A stretch of 64,000 bases of DNA from assembly GCA_013365365.1 (NCBI GenBank), contig JABVXU010000200.1, forward strand, positions 1 through 64,000, read 5' to 3'. Shown piece after piece: positions 53,001 to 64,000 of the stretch. Made by a program: the position numbers and the translations under genes. Every line of letters starts with the position of its first letter. Position 1 is the stretch's first letter. The stretch comes from Cruorifilaria tuberocauda (lineage: Eukaryota > Nematoda > Chromadorea > Rhabditida > Onchocercidae). The notes beneath the pieces are model-generated. The model saw only the letters and a list, made by a program, of their open reading frames with translations, searched no databases and was not told where the DNA came from.

Positions 53001-56000
53001 TGTTGTAGTTGATGGTCTCGATAATTGTGAGCAGGTAATTGTTACAATTAATGTAAGGCATGTTATAATGAAAATATTTTAAACTGGTGCATATATTTAG
53101 TTTCGTTATATGACTTGTAATTTTTCGGAATCCTATTTCTATGAAATTATTAACGTTGTTAATTATTGTGTTATAGATCGTGATGGTTATAATAGGTCTC
53201 ATTTCTGTTATATTACTGTAAATATACTACATATGAAGTTTTCTCTATATTTTAATCTGTATTGTGTTAATGTAAAATAATAAAATATCTTGAAGATAAA
53301 ATCAAGTTCAATCATTGTTTCAGGAGCGCATGGTACAAACCTTAGATGCACTGGAGCTGTTATTTTGCACTCATGCTGATAGGCCATTTGTAGTAACTAT
53401 TGCTGTTGATCCACATATTATTGTTTCGGCTGTAAATCATAGCATGCATTCTGCATTAACAGGAACTGAACTTACTGGACATGATTACTTAAAGGTTATT
53501 GATCATCGAATGCATGAAGCTAAAATAATTTTTTGAGATATTTTGAAGAAATTTCAAAAAGGAGCGAGTGGTTTGACTTGTAAAGGATGACTTGTAAGGA
53601 TGAGTTAACTTGTAAAGCAACTTGAACTTTTAACATATTTAACTTTATATTTCTGAAAAAAAAAAGCTATGAAAACATGAAAATTTTAGGTGTGCTATAT
53701 GTAGCAATATTGAAATTATAACTTCAAATGAAGAAATAAAAATAAGAATAATTTTTGAAGAGCACTGAAAGGACATTTGTTCAATGAACTTAATAAAATG
53801 CAATGAGAAATTTTTTGACTTTTGAACAGTTCAAGCGGAAACTGCTTATTGTTTCAGAATATTATTAATATGCCATTTTATCTGCACAATTCGGCTATTC
53901 GCCAGCTCCAAACAAATTTACGCAACAAAAGAGAAAGCTTATCTGATTGGAAGGAAAGATTCAAGCGACAAGATACTTTCCATGGTCAATATTTGCGCAT
54001 TTCAAAGTTACTTCACCAAGAATATAAAGTTTATTTCTTAAATTAGCGACACATAATGCACAGTACTGATTAAATATTGGAGAATATTTATGAGAAATTA
54101 ATATAACGAACTTTTCAATATAAATGGCAAAATTTGTGAATTCAAATATGAATATAAATTTAAATCTATAATAAGAATTTTTAGGATCTTACCTATCTTT
54201 GCGAGATGGTTTTGATGGGAAAATATCCAGAAAGATGAAAGTTGTAGGGACCCGTGGATTAAGTCATTCATTAATGGCAGATGACTATTTCTCTAATATG
54301 AATCCAAGATCAATGAAACGCATTGTCAATGCGCTTACATTAACAGGACGGTTAGTAAAAGTTAATTCCAAATTTAGAAGATGAAGATCTAATTCAGTAT
54401 TCTTTTGCCAACCGTGCTTTTGTGTACATTCGATTTATAAAAATCGAATAAGATCATATATTTTATTACATGTGTATTTCTTTTTCCACTTCCTCTCTTT
54501 ACAGATTGATGCGTGCATTTGAAATTGAATTTTCATGGGTTTCGCTTGGTTATTGGGTTAGTTTGATTGAGCAATGGCCTTCTAGAATGTGTTGGCTGAT
54601 TGATCATGCTTTGGATATTCCACAAGATTCATATCTACTTGCAGAGGTTTCTTTTTCTTTCGCTTTTTAGTTTTATTCTTATTTTTTCTTTAGATATTAT
54701 GTAAACTTTTACAGCTTTACAACCATCTGAAACAACAAATCCCGAAGAAGAATCCATTAATCGATCTTGATCGAAATCCGGATAATTTTGAATCTTTCCT
54801 AGAACAAGCATGCATGACTAATTTAGAGCAATTAACTGTCGGACATGTTCGCCGTTTTGTCCCTTGCACATCGAATTTGGATCCTTATCTTAGGAAACTC
54901 ATCAGAGGTAGGATTATTTTTCAAGGACTTTGTTAGAGGAAATTTCTGAATCATCCCTCTTTGTTCACGAAAATTTAAATGCAAAAAGTATAGTTTTGCA
55001 GCGATAGTGGAAGTTTTCAATCGGATAGCTTTGCTAAATATAAATATTTCTTTTTGAGAATGTCGTATTGGCACTGCACAACCAACTCAACCATTTGCTA
55101 GTCTAACATCTAATTTACCTGGTTTAGTAATCTCTGGTCCTGCTTGGCATCTTTTCAAAGTAAGCGCATATTTTTTTTTTTTCATTTCCACTATCCATTA
55201 TCATTTTAGCGCATATTTTTTCATCATATTCAAATTCAAATTTAGATTTTGAAATTTAAGCCTGAAAATTCTGATTGGATCGAAATTTAAGCGAAGTGAG
55301 TTTCCGATGTCTTCTGGTTTTTTTTATGCTTCATCAGTGATATCCTATATCTTATTTTGTCCTTACTCCAACTATCTTTTAACTTTTCTAGTTTTTGTAT
55401 GACTTCTTTAAGTTTCAGGATAAAAATACTTGGAGAAAAATTGAAGTGCCGCTCGTCGAAATGAAGTTATCGGATGTCACTGAACTGGTGAAAAAGTTAG
55501 ATATTCCAAGTGAACGAATAAGTATAATTGTTGAAAAAATGAACGCATCCAATCTTACCGGTCTCGTTCTGTCAGCATGTGATTTGCCGGAAGTGCAGGA
55601 AACTCTTAAGGTTTTTTTTACTTAAATTTTATCAATAGGTTCAAAAAAAAAGCTATTATCCTGATCGAAATTAACAAAGCTCAGATTTCAAGTTCTGTTT
55701 TCTTTAAAGTTGGTTGATCTAACTTTCGTAGTTTAAGCTGGACACAGTAACTCTATTACGACTCGTATTATATTGAATAATAAATAGTCTATGTTTAGAT
55801 TCATAATATTTTTTTTTGGAAAAGAGTATGGTGAAGCATTTCTGCTTATCATTGCATCACAAAATTACCAAAAATGTTTGAAAAATAAATTAGTTTTTAA
55901 AATACGATTTAGTTTAGTTTATCAGTTTCTAGAAAGTCTTTGTATATCGATGGTTTAGGGCTGTCAAGTATTTGCTTTTTAAATCTTTAATTTTTCTCTT

Positions 56001-59000
56001 TTTCTACAAATTCTTCGTAATTCTATTTTTAATTTATTGATAAAAATTGAAGTTAATTAAGATGAGCATATTTAACAATTTTAAAAAGATAATTTTTCGA
56101 ACTTGGAAATCAATTCTTTTATTTGCAGTTAAATTTGGGCGATTGGACACTGTTGAGGTTGCTCATTGAGACGCTTCGAACTTGGAAACCAGTGATGCTT
56201 CTGGATGCTGCTGAAACTCATTCCTCAATGCCACCCATTCCTCCTCTGACAATATCAGCGTCTCCTAGTTTATCACAAGAGCCAAAAGATCGGCTTGCTA
56301 CACAGGTTGTTTATTTCCTAAAACTCTCCAAATCGTAGATACTAGTAATTATTTGATATTATCAGTGATTATTTGAAATATATTGATTTATTTCATGGTA
56401 GAAATTGGAAAAAGTAATCTAACTAACTTTCCTATTGTAGTTCTTTTCATATAATAATGTATTTATCGTGGTTATTGTAATTACTGTTTTCAAATCAAAT
56501 ACGACTTAAATCGACAGCATTATTTTAAGTATGTGATGCGTTTAGTGTAGTTAACTGAAATATTTAATTTCAGTACGATTTTTCGAATGAAAATATACCT
56601 AATAAAAACAAATAATACTAATAATAATTAAGTAAAGCTAATGCGAATAATATCTATTGGCTAGAGTAAAGCTTTTGAGGACATAGAGCCAAAAATAATC
56701 TGATATATTTAAATTCTTATATATAGTTTTTTGATAGCACTTGTCTTGCAGCTGTTTTACAGAAAGATTTGTTACTAACCTATTGACTTACTAATTTTAT
56801 TGCATAGAGGAATTAATATAACCGCTATATAAACATTCACTTTTTATAACTGGAGTTGTAAGGATTACGTAAAATTTTTAGCTGATAGATAGAGTCGAAG
56901 CATCGAATCTATAAAATGTAAAGTTCAGGTAGAAATGCAAGGTGATCATCAATGGATATTGGAAAGTTTTTCTGCAATGGATGTTGCAGAAATAGATGAT
57001 GCACCTCCTCCTTCTTCTGCACCATCTGTTCATTTTGATGATGGAATTGCGTCGGAACGGGATAGTACTGAAAGTGTTTGTGGGTCATATGAGAATTTGT
57101 TGGATTCTGATTCTGCTTTGCAAGCTCGGTGAACTTGCTTTTCTTCTTTCTTTTGTTTCTGCTTGAAAATTCTACGAAATTGAAGCTATTTTGAAGTTGA
57201 ACAAACAAAATGATTAATAGCGGTTGACTCGTAAGGGGAATATCAAATCATGGAAGTTCTATATCTGATACTTGTTTTTTATATAGATTGTCCGATTATT
57301 CTTGCTTGTAATTTCCCATTTAGAGTTGGAAATTGTTAGATTTCATATCTAACATCAAATACACATTCTAAACATCTATAATTTTTTCATTAGCATCATT
57401 TCTTTCTATTTTTAAAGTTCAAACAAATCTTTAGAGTGCAATAAAATATATGACGAGTTGAAGATAGCTGTGAAGGATTTTTTCTTTAAAGTACTTATTA
57501 TGCATTAATTATTTTCTGTTTTTTCCAAATTTTTTATATGCTAGGAAGTTGTGCACAAGTTTTTGAAATATTCAAAAATTTTTCTACTAACATTATTTGA
57601 GCTTTTGATGCGCAATGCTTTTAATGCTATTAAGATGTAGTTGTGAAGAAATTTTTCGGAAGATGAACTTTTCCGAAAAATAGGAAGATTATTTATTGAA
57701 TATAAAATTACTAGACTGTTTCAGAAGATTTTTATAACTTTTTATTTATTTCTTTAACAAAAATTGATATCAGAAGTGAGAATATGGATGTAATGACAAG
57801 ACGAGCACGATATGGTGTCCGATATACAAGGTATTATGTGTGATGTTGGCTGTATTTATTTTTAACATTTGACATGGCTCTAACCTTTGTAACATTCAAT
57901 CCAACAAGCTTTAAAGAAAATGAAATTCAATTGAATTTAGATAAAATTATAAGGATTAATGAGGTTTTGGACTGGCTTTCGTTAAAGCATGGAACTTATT
58001 GTTCGGAATTTCCATTGTATACTGCACCCCATCATTTTCCCTATCTTATTTCTCGATTCTGTCGGTTTTCATCCATTCACGAGTGTTTACTTAATTTAGT
58101 CAATTTTTTTCTCTTTTCTGATAATTTTGAATTTTATTAAGAATCCGAATTCAGTAAATGTTGTTTTTCAATCATGATATCATTGTTACCAATGGGAACA
58201 ATAATATCATTGGGGATGAACTTATTGTTTGACTTGATCACAGTTTGTTAATTAATAATAGCTTGAATTTATTGATTTTTGCAGCACAACTACATATTTT
58301 TACTAATCTTGCATGTACTTACACTTTATTGTTTGTTCTTAAACTGTTATGCATTTACATCCCTTTCTTGCACAAAATAGTTTAAACTATAAGATAATGC
58401 TATATAGTGCCTGCTATCAGCTGATTTGGAATGAAATCCGTAATAATATTTAATTCGACATCTTTATGATAAAGTATAATATTCATTACCTAGACCAGAT
58501 AAGGTTTGATAAGACCTTTGCATTTTACAACTTGGTTAAAAAGATAACAAGATCTTATTTTGATTAAAAAAATAGGATTTGGTTTGAACGGGCAATTAGG
58601 AATCTTTCTGGAATTTCTTTCCTGTCATCATTTTGACCTTTTGGGAACTTTTTGGAATTCTTTTGTTCAAATGGAAGATGGAAGGAATGGTTTTATTGGT
58701 GTAGTGTTCCAAGCCGAAACGGAGGAAATATGCTTTTGCATTTAAAATATAATTACTAATCATTATTTGATTGTGTTTTCTCATTATTTTACTTTTTGGG
58801 AATATATTTTTGTTCAAATGGAAAATGCAAGTTTAAGAGAAGAATTGGTCAACGCAATACATATGGATCCAGTTCATTCCGACGCGAGCAATCCAGAAAA
58901 AAGTAGTCGATCAGTATCTCGGACTCATCCGCCGATTATTCTGGATATTTCCGATAATCAAGAAACAGTGAAAGAAGTGAGTTCTTCTAGACGGCTTTCA

Positions 59001-59036
59001 GTGCTAGATGTTTTTAGCCATGATCATGGTAATTGA
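47064..59036 (+). CDS. kdin-1: KIDINS220/ARMS scaffold (ankyrin repeats + KAP NTPase), 27 exons, about 1,362 aa
   Basis: Membrane scaffold of the KAP P-loop NTPase family, known in mammals for neurotrophin/ephrin receptor signalling. Exons: 47064-47168, 47332-47427, 47812-47910, 48037-48219, 48314-48430, 48530-48628, 48741-48839, 48923-49021, 49243-49341, 49838-50219, 50506-50763, 51149-51308, 51667-51812, 52142-52280, 52583-52760, 52936-53034, 53324-53494, 53858-53984, 54185-54350, 54505-54646, 54715-54907, 55059-55159, 55419-55610, 56129-56305, 56929-57128, 57774-57830, 58832-59036. Ankyrin repeats fill about residues 33-420 (e.g. [18 protein letters not shown]). [17 protein letters not shown] and [14 protein letters not shown] precede Walker [12 protein letters not shown] (460-470). 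Then come two membrane helices, [15 protein letters not shown], two more helices, Walker [55 protein letters not shown], and a SAM-like region around [20 protein letters not shown] and [10 protein letters not shown]. It is shorter than mammalian forms and ends HDHGN, without an obvious PDZ-binding end. The last two junctions are the least certain; the exon at 58832 uses a poor acceptor (GCAAG). Confidence 0.92.
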
Positions 59037-59144
59037 TGACTTCCATTACTCTTCTAAAATGTTAGTTTTGAATGATCCGTAGCAATATGCTAGCTTAATC
59101 ATGTCAACTGTTCATCTAATATATCTTTCTATTGTTTGTTGTAG

Positions 59145-59150
59145 AATAAA
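59145..59150 (+). terminator. kdin-1: Polyadenylation signal AATAAA of kdin-1
   Basis: A canonical AATAAA 108 bases after the proposed stop. It supports the exon at 58832-59036 as the 3'-terminal exon. Confidence 0.55.
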
Positions 59151-60564
59151 TCCAATTCTTTTTGGCTAATATAATGACTTATCTATGCTGACTTTTCTGG
59201 AATTTTATTATCTTATATTCTATTTTCATTAGAATGATATATTACGTGCCGCCTTTTAGTCCTTCCCTTCAGTCCATATTTTTCCAGGATATCAATTCTG
59301 GACAAGTTTAGCATCGATCCAAGGCTTAGCATGAATGCTTTTAGGTTTTAAAAGATCTTATGAAGATGCAAATTGTCAATTTTCAAATTAAGGAAATTTA
59401 TTGAAATTAACTCTATCAGTTCTTTTATATGTATTTGTTGATGCTCTCAGGATATCAACTGCCATTTTTCGGGTCATTATTACTAATTAAGATTAATTGT
59501 ATATGATTTCCTTGGCATTTAATATATTATTCAAAATATTACTTATACACTGTATATAACACGGATTGATTTGGAGTGAAGAATGAAGTTTTCTTTCTTA
59601 ATAGTAAATTTCGCTCCTTCAGGATAATAATATTTTAGAATTGAGTAGGATTCAGTAATTGTTGAAGACCAAATAATATCCATGGAAAAAAATTGATCAT
59701 ATCCTATTTAATCCTAATAAAAATTGCCATGAATTTCATTGCGTATTTTAATGTTGTTTGATTATAATTTGATTGCAATATTATGAGTTTTCTTTGAAAG
59801 TGAAATTTAGATTTTTCGAAATCATTATTCTGTGCAATCTTATTGCTTTATGTTGTCAGTATATTTGTGCCTTTGTCAGAGGAATAAATTATTCTTGACA
59901 AAATTTCAATGAAAAAATCCTGTTTCAGTGCTAATCGGCATGTTTTTTCCTTTTCTTTGTTTTTCGTTTTGGTGTAGTATCCGATGAAAGACTGAGATTT
60001 TTAGTATCAAATTCCGATAACTTATATTATGAAATTGTAACAGCATATTCATAGATATCCACCGATATTCTGAACAGCAAACTCACTTTCAGTGTGTTCT
60101 TTTAAAAGAATCCATTAGGATAGAAATTTCTCGAAATTCGCTACCATTTCACTGGTAAATTTGGAAATGAAAACAGAATATGTATTTGCTCAAAAGTACG
60201 TCTTATTTTCCAATTCAAATTTACGCATACTCTTAATTTCTTGAGTTCTTTGCGACATTTACGTGTCAGCTTGTCATGGAAGATATTTGTATCCATAGCA
60301 ACATATTTTAAACAAGTTATTGTTGTTCTCGCATTCAGAAGAAACTCTTTTCGGTATTGCTTAATAATGAATCAAATAGTACAATTTCTTTTTAATTTAA
60401 ATTTCATTGATAATGATTGCTTAAAATTAAGTTGATCTGGCAGATTCTGTACAATTTTTCCGGACCAACTGGGAAAAAGATTGGAAGCTTATTAATTGTT
60501 TAACTGTATTTAGTTATGTATTATAATGTGGAGGAAATGTTTGAGTTTTACTAATTGTTGAAAT
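59151..60564. other. Intergenic spacer kdin-1 to tmem-231
   Basis: About 1.4 kb of AT-rich DNA. I see no gene, RNA or clear repeat. One short plus-strand frame at 60241-60435 has no support. Confidence 0.5.
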
Positions 60565-60575
60565 ATTTTTTTTAG
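60565..60575 (+). promoter_or_regulatory. Candidate trans-splice acceptor upstream of the small ORF and tmem-231
   Basis: TTTTTTTTAG, a strong nematode 3' splice site, ends 14 bases before the ATG of the 48-codon ORF. A second candidate, TTCATTGCTAG ending at 60681 inside that ORF, would give a tmem-231 mRNA lacking the ORF's start codon. Confidence 0.45.
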
Positions 60576-60589
60576 TTGTGGAAAAGTTG

Positions 60590-60736
60590 ATGGTGTACAG
60601 TAGAAAGCAAACTTTTCGCATTCTTAATTGGCTGTTATTTATTGTTGCTTCTGTATCATGGATTTGTGTCTTCATTGCTAGCATTGACGTTTCAAAACGT
60701 TATATTGAAAAGTACGTCTCCACTCCTGCCGGATAA
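60590..60736 (+). CDS. Small membrane-peptide ORF, 48 aa, abutting tmem-231
   Basis: Not recognised. It starts MVYSRKQTFRILNW, continues with a hydrophobic segment of about 19 residues (LLFIVASVSWICVFIAS), then a charged DVSKRYIEKY and ends STPAG. This is the layout of a single-pass membrane peptide. Its stop codon (60734-60736) is followed at once by the tmem-231 ATG. It follows a strong 3' splice site by 14 bases, so it may be the first ORF of a two-ORF mRNA. A GTACGT donor after codon 40 could instead make it an alternative first exon, but its phase does not join the tmem-231 exon at 61081. The start context is weak (TTG before ATGG), which would permit leaky scanning. Whether it is translated is unknown. 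Confidence 0.4.
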   Translation: MVYSRKQTFRILNWLLFIVASVSWICVFIASIDVSKRYIEKYVSTPAG

Positions 60737-63537
60737 ATGAAATACAAAACACTCTATGAAAAGGTTAATTTTATTATTTTTTTAAAATTATTTTAGAAAC
60801 AAAAATCTTATCATCATAATATGCATGTACATTTAGATCTTTGTGTAGATATTATTAGTGCATTTATGTAAGCAAAACCTTGTAGTGATTACCTGTTCGT
60901 AACTACTTTGATAATTATTCCTTACAATACTATTCATATATAATGAATCGTAGTTTTAAAATAGCATTAAAAGCATCCGCAAATATGATTATTAAATTTT
61001 TTATTTTATGGAGAGTTTGTTTTTTATTTATATTTCTATGGCTGAGAATGTATTATTCTTAGTAAATTATTAATTTTCAGCCTTGTACATTGAAATATAA
61101 GGCTTCAAAATGCTCGATAGCTTATTTTTGTAATATTGCTCTTATTATCTTCACATTATTGTTCACACTGTTTATTGCATTCACGACACAGGTAATTTTT
61201 GTATTTAAGATATTGATTGTTAGAACATTGATTAAGGAATGATTTGATCATTATTTTACTATCCTAACTTCTAAGATTACAGTCGACATAATTTGTATTT
61301 CTGGAGAATGTTTATTATGTCATGGTATTTATTAAGCTTCTCAAAAATTTGTCTCAAATCACTTATTCATTATTTTATCATTTTATTACAATTCACGCAT
61401 GGATGGAATCAGAAATTATCGTTTAATTTTAGGGATTTTGGAAAAAATTCAGTGAATTTCGAGAGCAAGCAACAGTTTATTACAAGCAACGATTCATCGT
61501 ATTGCTGAAGGGGGAAGCCCCAAACAGTTATTATGTATGGAGTTCATATCCATTGCTTAATCACGCTGAAGAAACACACGCACGAATAGCGGTAGTGGAA
61601 GAATTTGAAAACGACTTTAATGATGATGGAAAACCTGATTTGGTGATTTCTATATTAATTTTTATAAAAAATAGACGTTTTTTTCTACAAGAAGGCTGCC
61701 AACATAATACAAAATCTAAATGAGTAAAAATTCAAAAATTTTTTTTACATAATTTAACGTTTTTGGTAATTTCTCATATCCTGTTTATCATATCTACTTG
61801 ACTACTTTTTTTAGATTGAATTAAATGTCACTTTTCCAATTGGAGAAACGGATAAAATCTACGGAATTTTTTATATGTTTTTGTTTGATTATCAACTTGA
61901 TCAGAGGTCGCGCTTTTCGGTATATATTTTATTTCCCGTACAAGCAATATTCTTATTTCTTTAGTAAAAAACGTAGAGCTTCATTTTCTATAAAAATCTA
62001 TGATAATGTTTCTTGTAAAAAGTTATTTTATAATCATTACTAAAAATATAAACGCAGCTCAAGTATTTTTTTTGAAAATTTGAGGAAATTAAGGCGATTG
62101 GTTGGGAATTTTTACAAATTTTGTCTGAAATCTGAAAGTTGCAGATGGAAGCTGCAGTGCTTGATGATCTGGAACGTGCCACCATGTCGTCATCATTAAC
62201 AGTTTCTGGCGATCTTTGGTTGGATCAAGTGGCTCCACTCTGGAGTAGTGGCCGAGATCCAAACCATGGAGGAGATCTAATTAATGAATCTAATTTAGAT
62301 TTAACTCAATATGATCCTGCTGTACTTATTTCACGTAATTCTTTTAGAAATTTCACGACAATTTTGAAAAGGTGAGTCGTTTAAGATTTTGTTTCTATTA
62401 TACTGCCAAATTCCTTTGTTATTTTGTGGCATCTCTTCGATGATTTATTTTAGCAATAGCATATTACTTTATAAGCTCAGTGATATCAAAATGGGTCATT
62501 TCAAAATTAGTTGAACCAGAATTTATCAGACATACTATTATTATGCTATATTAATTTTTGATTTATTATTTACTACTTCTTTCCGTTCACTTATTATCCC
62601 ATTTACTTTTTTCCTCTGAGTGTGAGGATCATCCAGGCTTCTATGAATCTGCTAATATTCTGTATTGAATATCTGTTTTTGCGGTCTCGATTTCTTGCTG
62701 TAGTTAGTATCTCAGATTCGACAGAAAGAGAATCTTCAACTTAAAATAACAAAAATTGTTTGATTTTAGCGTTAGAGGTTAATAGAAAATGTCTTCATTA
62801 TGTGGGACTTGAAGACGGCATAGAATTCACAATTTTTAATTTTATCTTAAAAGCGTGTCCATAGTGATGCATATTTAACTTTATAATAAGTAAAAAATAT
62901 TTTAAATTCAAAAACATCACAAATTTGTAGGAATCTTTACTAATGTCTTTTCATTGTCCATATTCCTTTTACTAATTTTTGCGCCTGAGACATCAAATTA
63001 TGCATTAAAATTACTCTCTGCTATTTTTATATTTTGGTTTTTTAATGTGACTAAAACATAAGGAAAGAGGTGGCAGAAAATTTATAGACATATAGTAATA
63101 AAGAGTAAATGGAGAAGTGTAACTTAGTTTCTGCTTCCAGTTTATAAACTAACTGACGAGCTTATGAAAAACTATACATTCCTTATATTACTGATATGAA
63201 AATTATAGAAAACAAATTACTTACCACGAATTTAATTCATTTTTCATGAATTTGGTGAAATTCTTTTTTTAGAAAATCAATTTTATGGACTCCTAAAAGA
63301 GCTGTTAACAATAATTTCGTGCTACGATTATCGATACGGATTCTTGAACAACAGTTGTTTTACCGAACGGGTTTTTTGGAGCTATTAAAATGGGCATGGA
63401 TTCAATATTTTGCTTGCTTCATTATTGTTCATTATTTTGTTAAAAAATTACGAAAATTTTTATTTGAAAACCATCTCCTCAGGACGATCGTTATCCGAAG
63501 GAATCATTTCAATGAATTTGGAAACGCGGAGCGATGA
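60737..63537 (+). CDS. tmem-231: TMEM231, ciliary transition-zone membrane protein, 6 exons, 314 aa
   Basis: Component of the MKS module at the base of cilia, forming the diffusion barrier for ciliary membrane proteins. In nematodes cilia occur on sensory neurons. Exons: 60737-60763, 61081-61191, 61433-61642, 61815-61919, 62145-62371, 63273-63537, in frame throughout. The N-terminal membrane helix (about residues 22-43, FCNIALIIFTLLFTLFIAF) is followed by GFWKKFSEFREQATV, NDFNDDGKPDL, FDYQLDQRSRFS, SGDLWL and FLELLKWAWIQYF. A second helix lies at about 266-283, then KLRKFLFENHLLRT. These match animal TMEM231 in order, spacing and length (human 316 aa). The first exon (MKYKTLYEK) was chosen because it alone supplies an ATG in the phase needed at 61081 and gives the family's short N-terminus. 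Confidence 0.93.
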
Positions 63538-64000
63538 CGAAAAAAAAAGCTAGATAAACTAAGAGGCAGAGAATAAGCTTTCATTTCTTTGTAGATAGGA
63601 ATTGCTTAAATTAGTTGAGAAACAGTAAAGACGGTGAAAAAATTTTTCTAAAAAAGAGAATTTAAGCAGATATTTTCAAAGTATCAAGCAATGCTTGTGA
63701 TCATGAAAAAATGCTGTAAGGAAGGCTTACTCAAAAATTAAGGAAGTTATTCCGCTGTTATTTAATACTTGTGTATTTTTTTGTTCTTTCTTATTCTTCT
63801 CTAACTTTCACTATTTCGTTCTCAGATTTTTATGAAATTAAAATTTTTCCTGCAATGTATACTTATTTCTTAGAAGTAATGAATGAATGTTGTTAATAGT
63901 TTGTTCGATGTTTTGCTACTTTTTTAACATTCTACGCAAATAACTTTCATAATCACAGAACAAAAACTACAAAGTTCTGAATACGTTAATATTAAAAATT
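63538..64000. other. 3' flank of tmem-231
   Basis: No gene visible. AATAAG at about 63572 is a weak polyadenylation candidate 35 bases after the stop. Confidence 0.5.

Noticed and set aside
57874..58140. 88-codon frame inside the last long kdin-1 intron
   Set aside because: No good flanking splice sites in phase and no similarity to the family that I can recognise.
58596..58835. Similarity between about 58650-58690 and 58795-58835 (TTCAAATGGAARATG with T-rich lead), possible duplicated exon
   Set aside because: Short and mostly low complexity; no acceptor or frame supports coding use of the first copy.

Overview
The window looks like nuclear DNA of a nematode, most likely a filarial or other clade III (spirurid) worm. 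It is very AT-rich. Its genes are split into many short exons with T-rich introns ending in TTTTCAG/TTTTTAG-like acceptors. Several start codons sit just behind an acceptor with no upstream coding exon, as expected for spliced-leader trans-splicing. The species call is inference. All recognisable genes lie on the + strand. I rebuilt them by hand, matching exon phases, conserved family motifs and reading-frame continuity.

Layout. 1-8430: gene-free, repeat-rich flank with CT/GA microsatellites, a (TG)n-like tract, degenerate tandem repeats, a 25-bp palindrome and an imperfect hairpin. 8554-39673: one very large gene (68 proposed exons, about 3,988 aa) for beta-heavy spectrin (sma-1/karst type), with two CH domains, an SH3 inside the spectrin repeats, and a PH domain. 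40582-41806: a tentative 77-aa orphan gene with an 11-nt microexon. 42478-45598: CDC73/parafibromin of the Paf1 complex (9 exons, 510 aa). 47064-59036: KIDINS220/ARMS orthologue (27 exons, about 1,362 aa) with ankyrin repeats, a KAP P-loop NTPase with inserted membrane helices, and a SAM-like region. 60590-60736: a 48-codon membrane-peptide ORF. Its stop codon is followed with no gap by the ATG of 60737-63537, a TMEM231 orthologue (6 exons, 314 aa) of the ciliary transition zone.

The genes do not form a pathway: apical membrane skeleton, transcription elongation, neurotrophin-type scaffold, cilium gate. Spacing over 1 kb between most of them gives no sign of an operon. I saw no mobile-element ORF, tRNA, rRNA, CRISPR or viral gene. 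The least explained items are the zero-gap ORF pair at 60590/60737, the orphan microexon gene, the duplicated sma-1 first exon, and the hairpin at 4034-4092.
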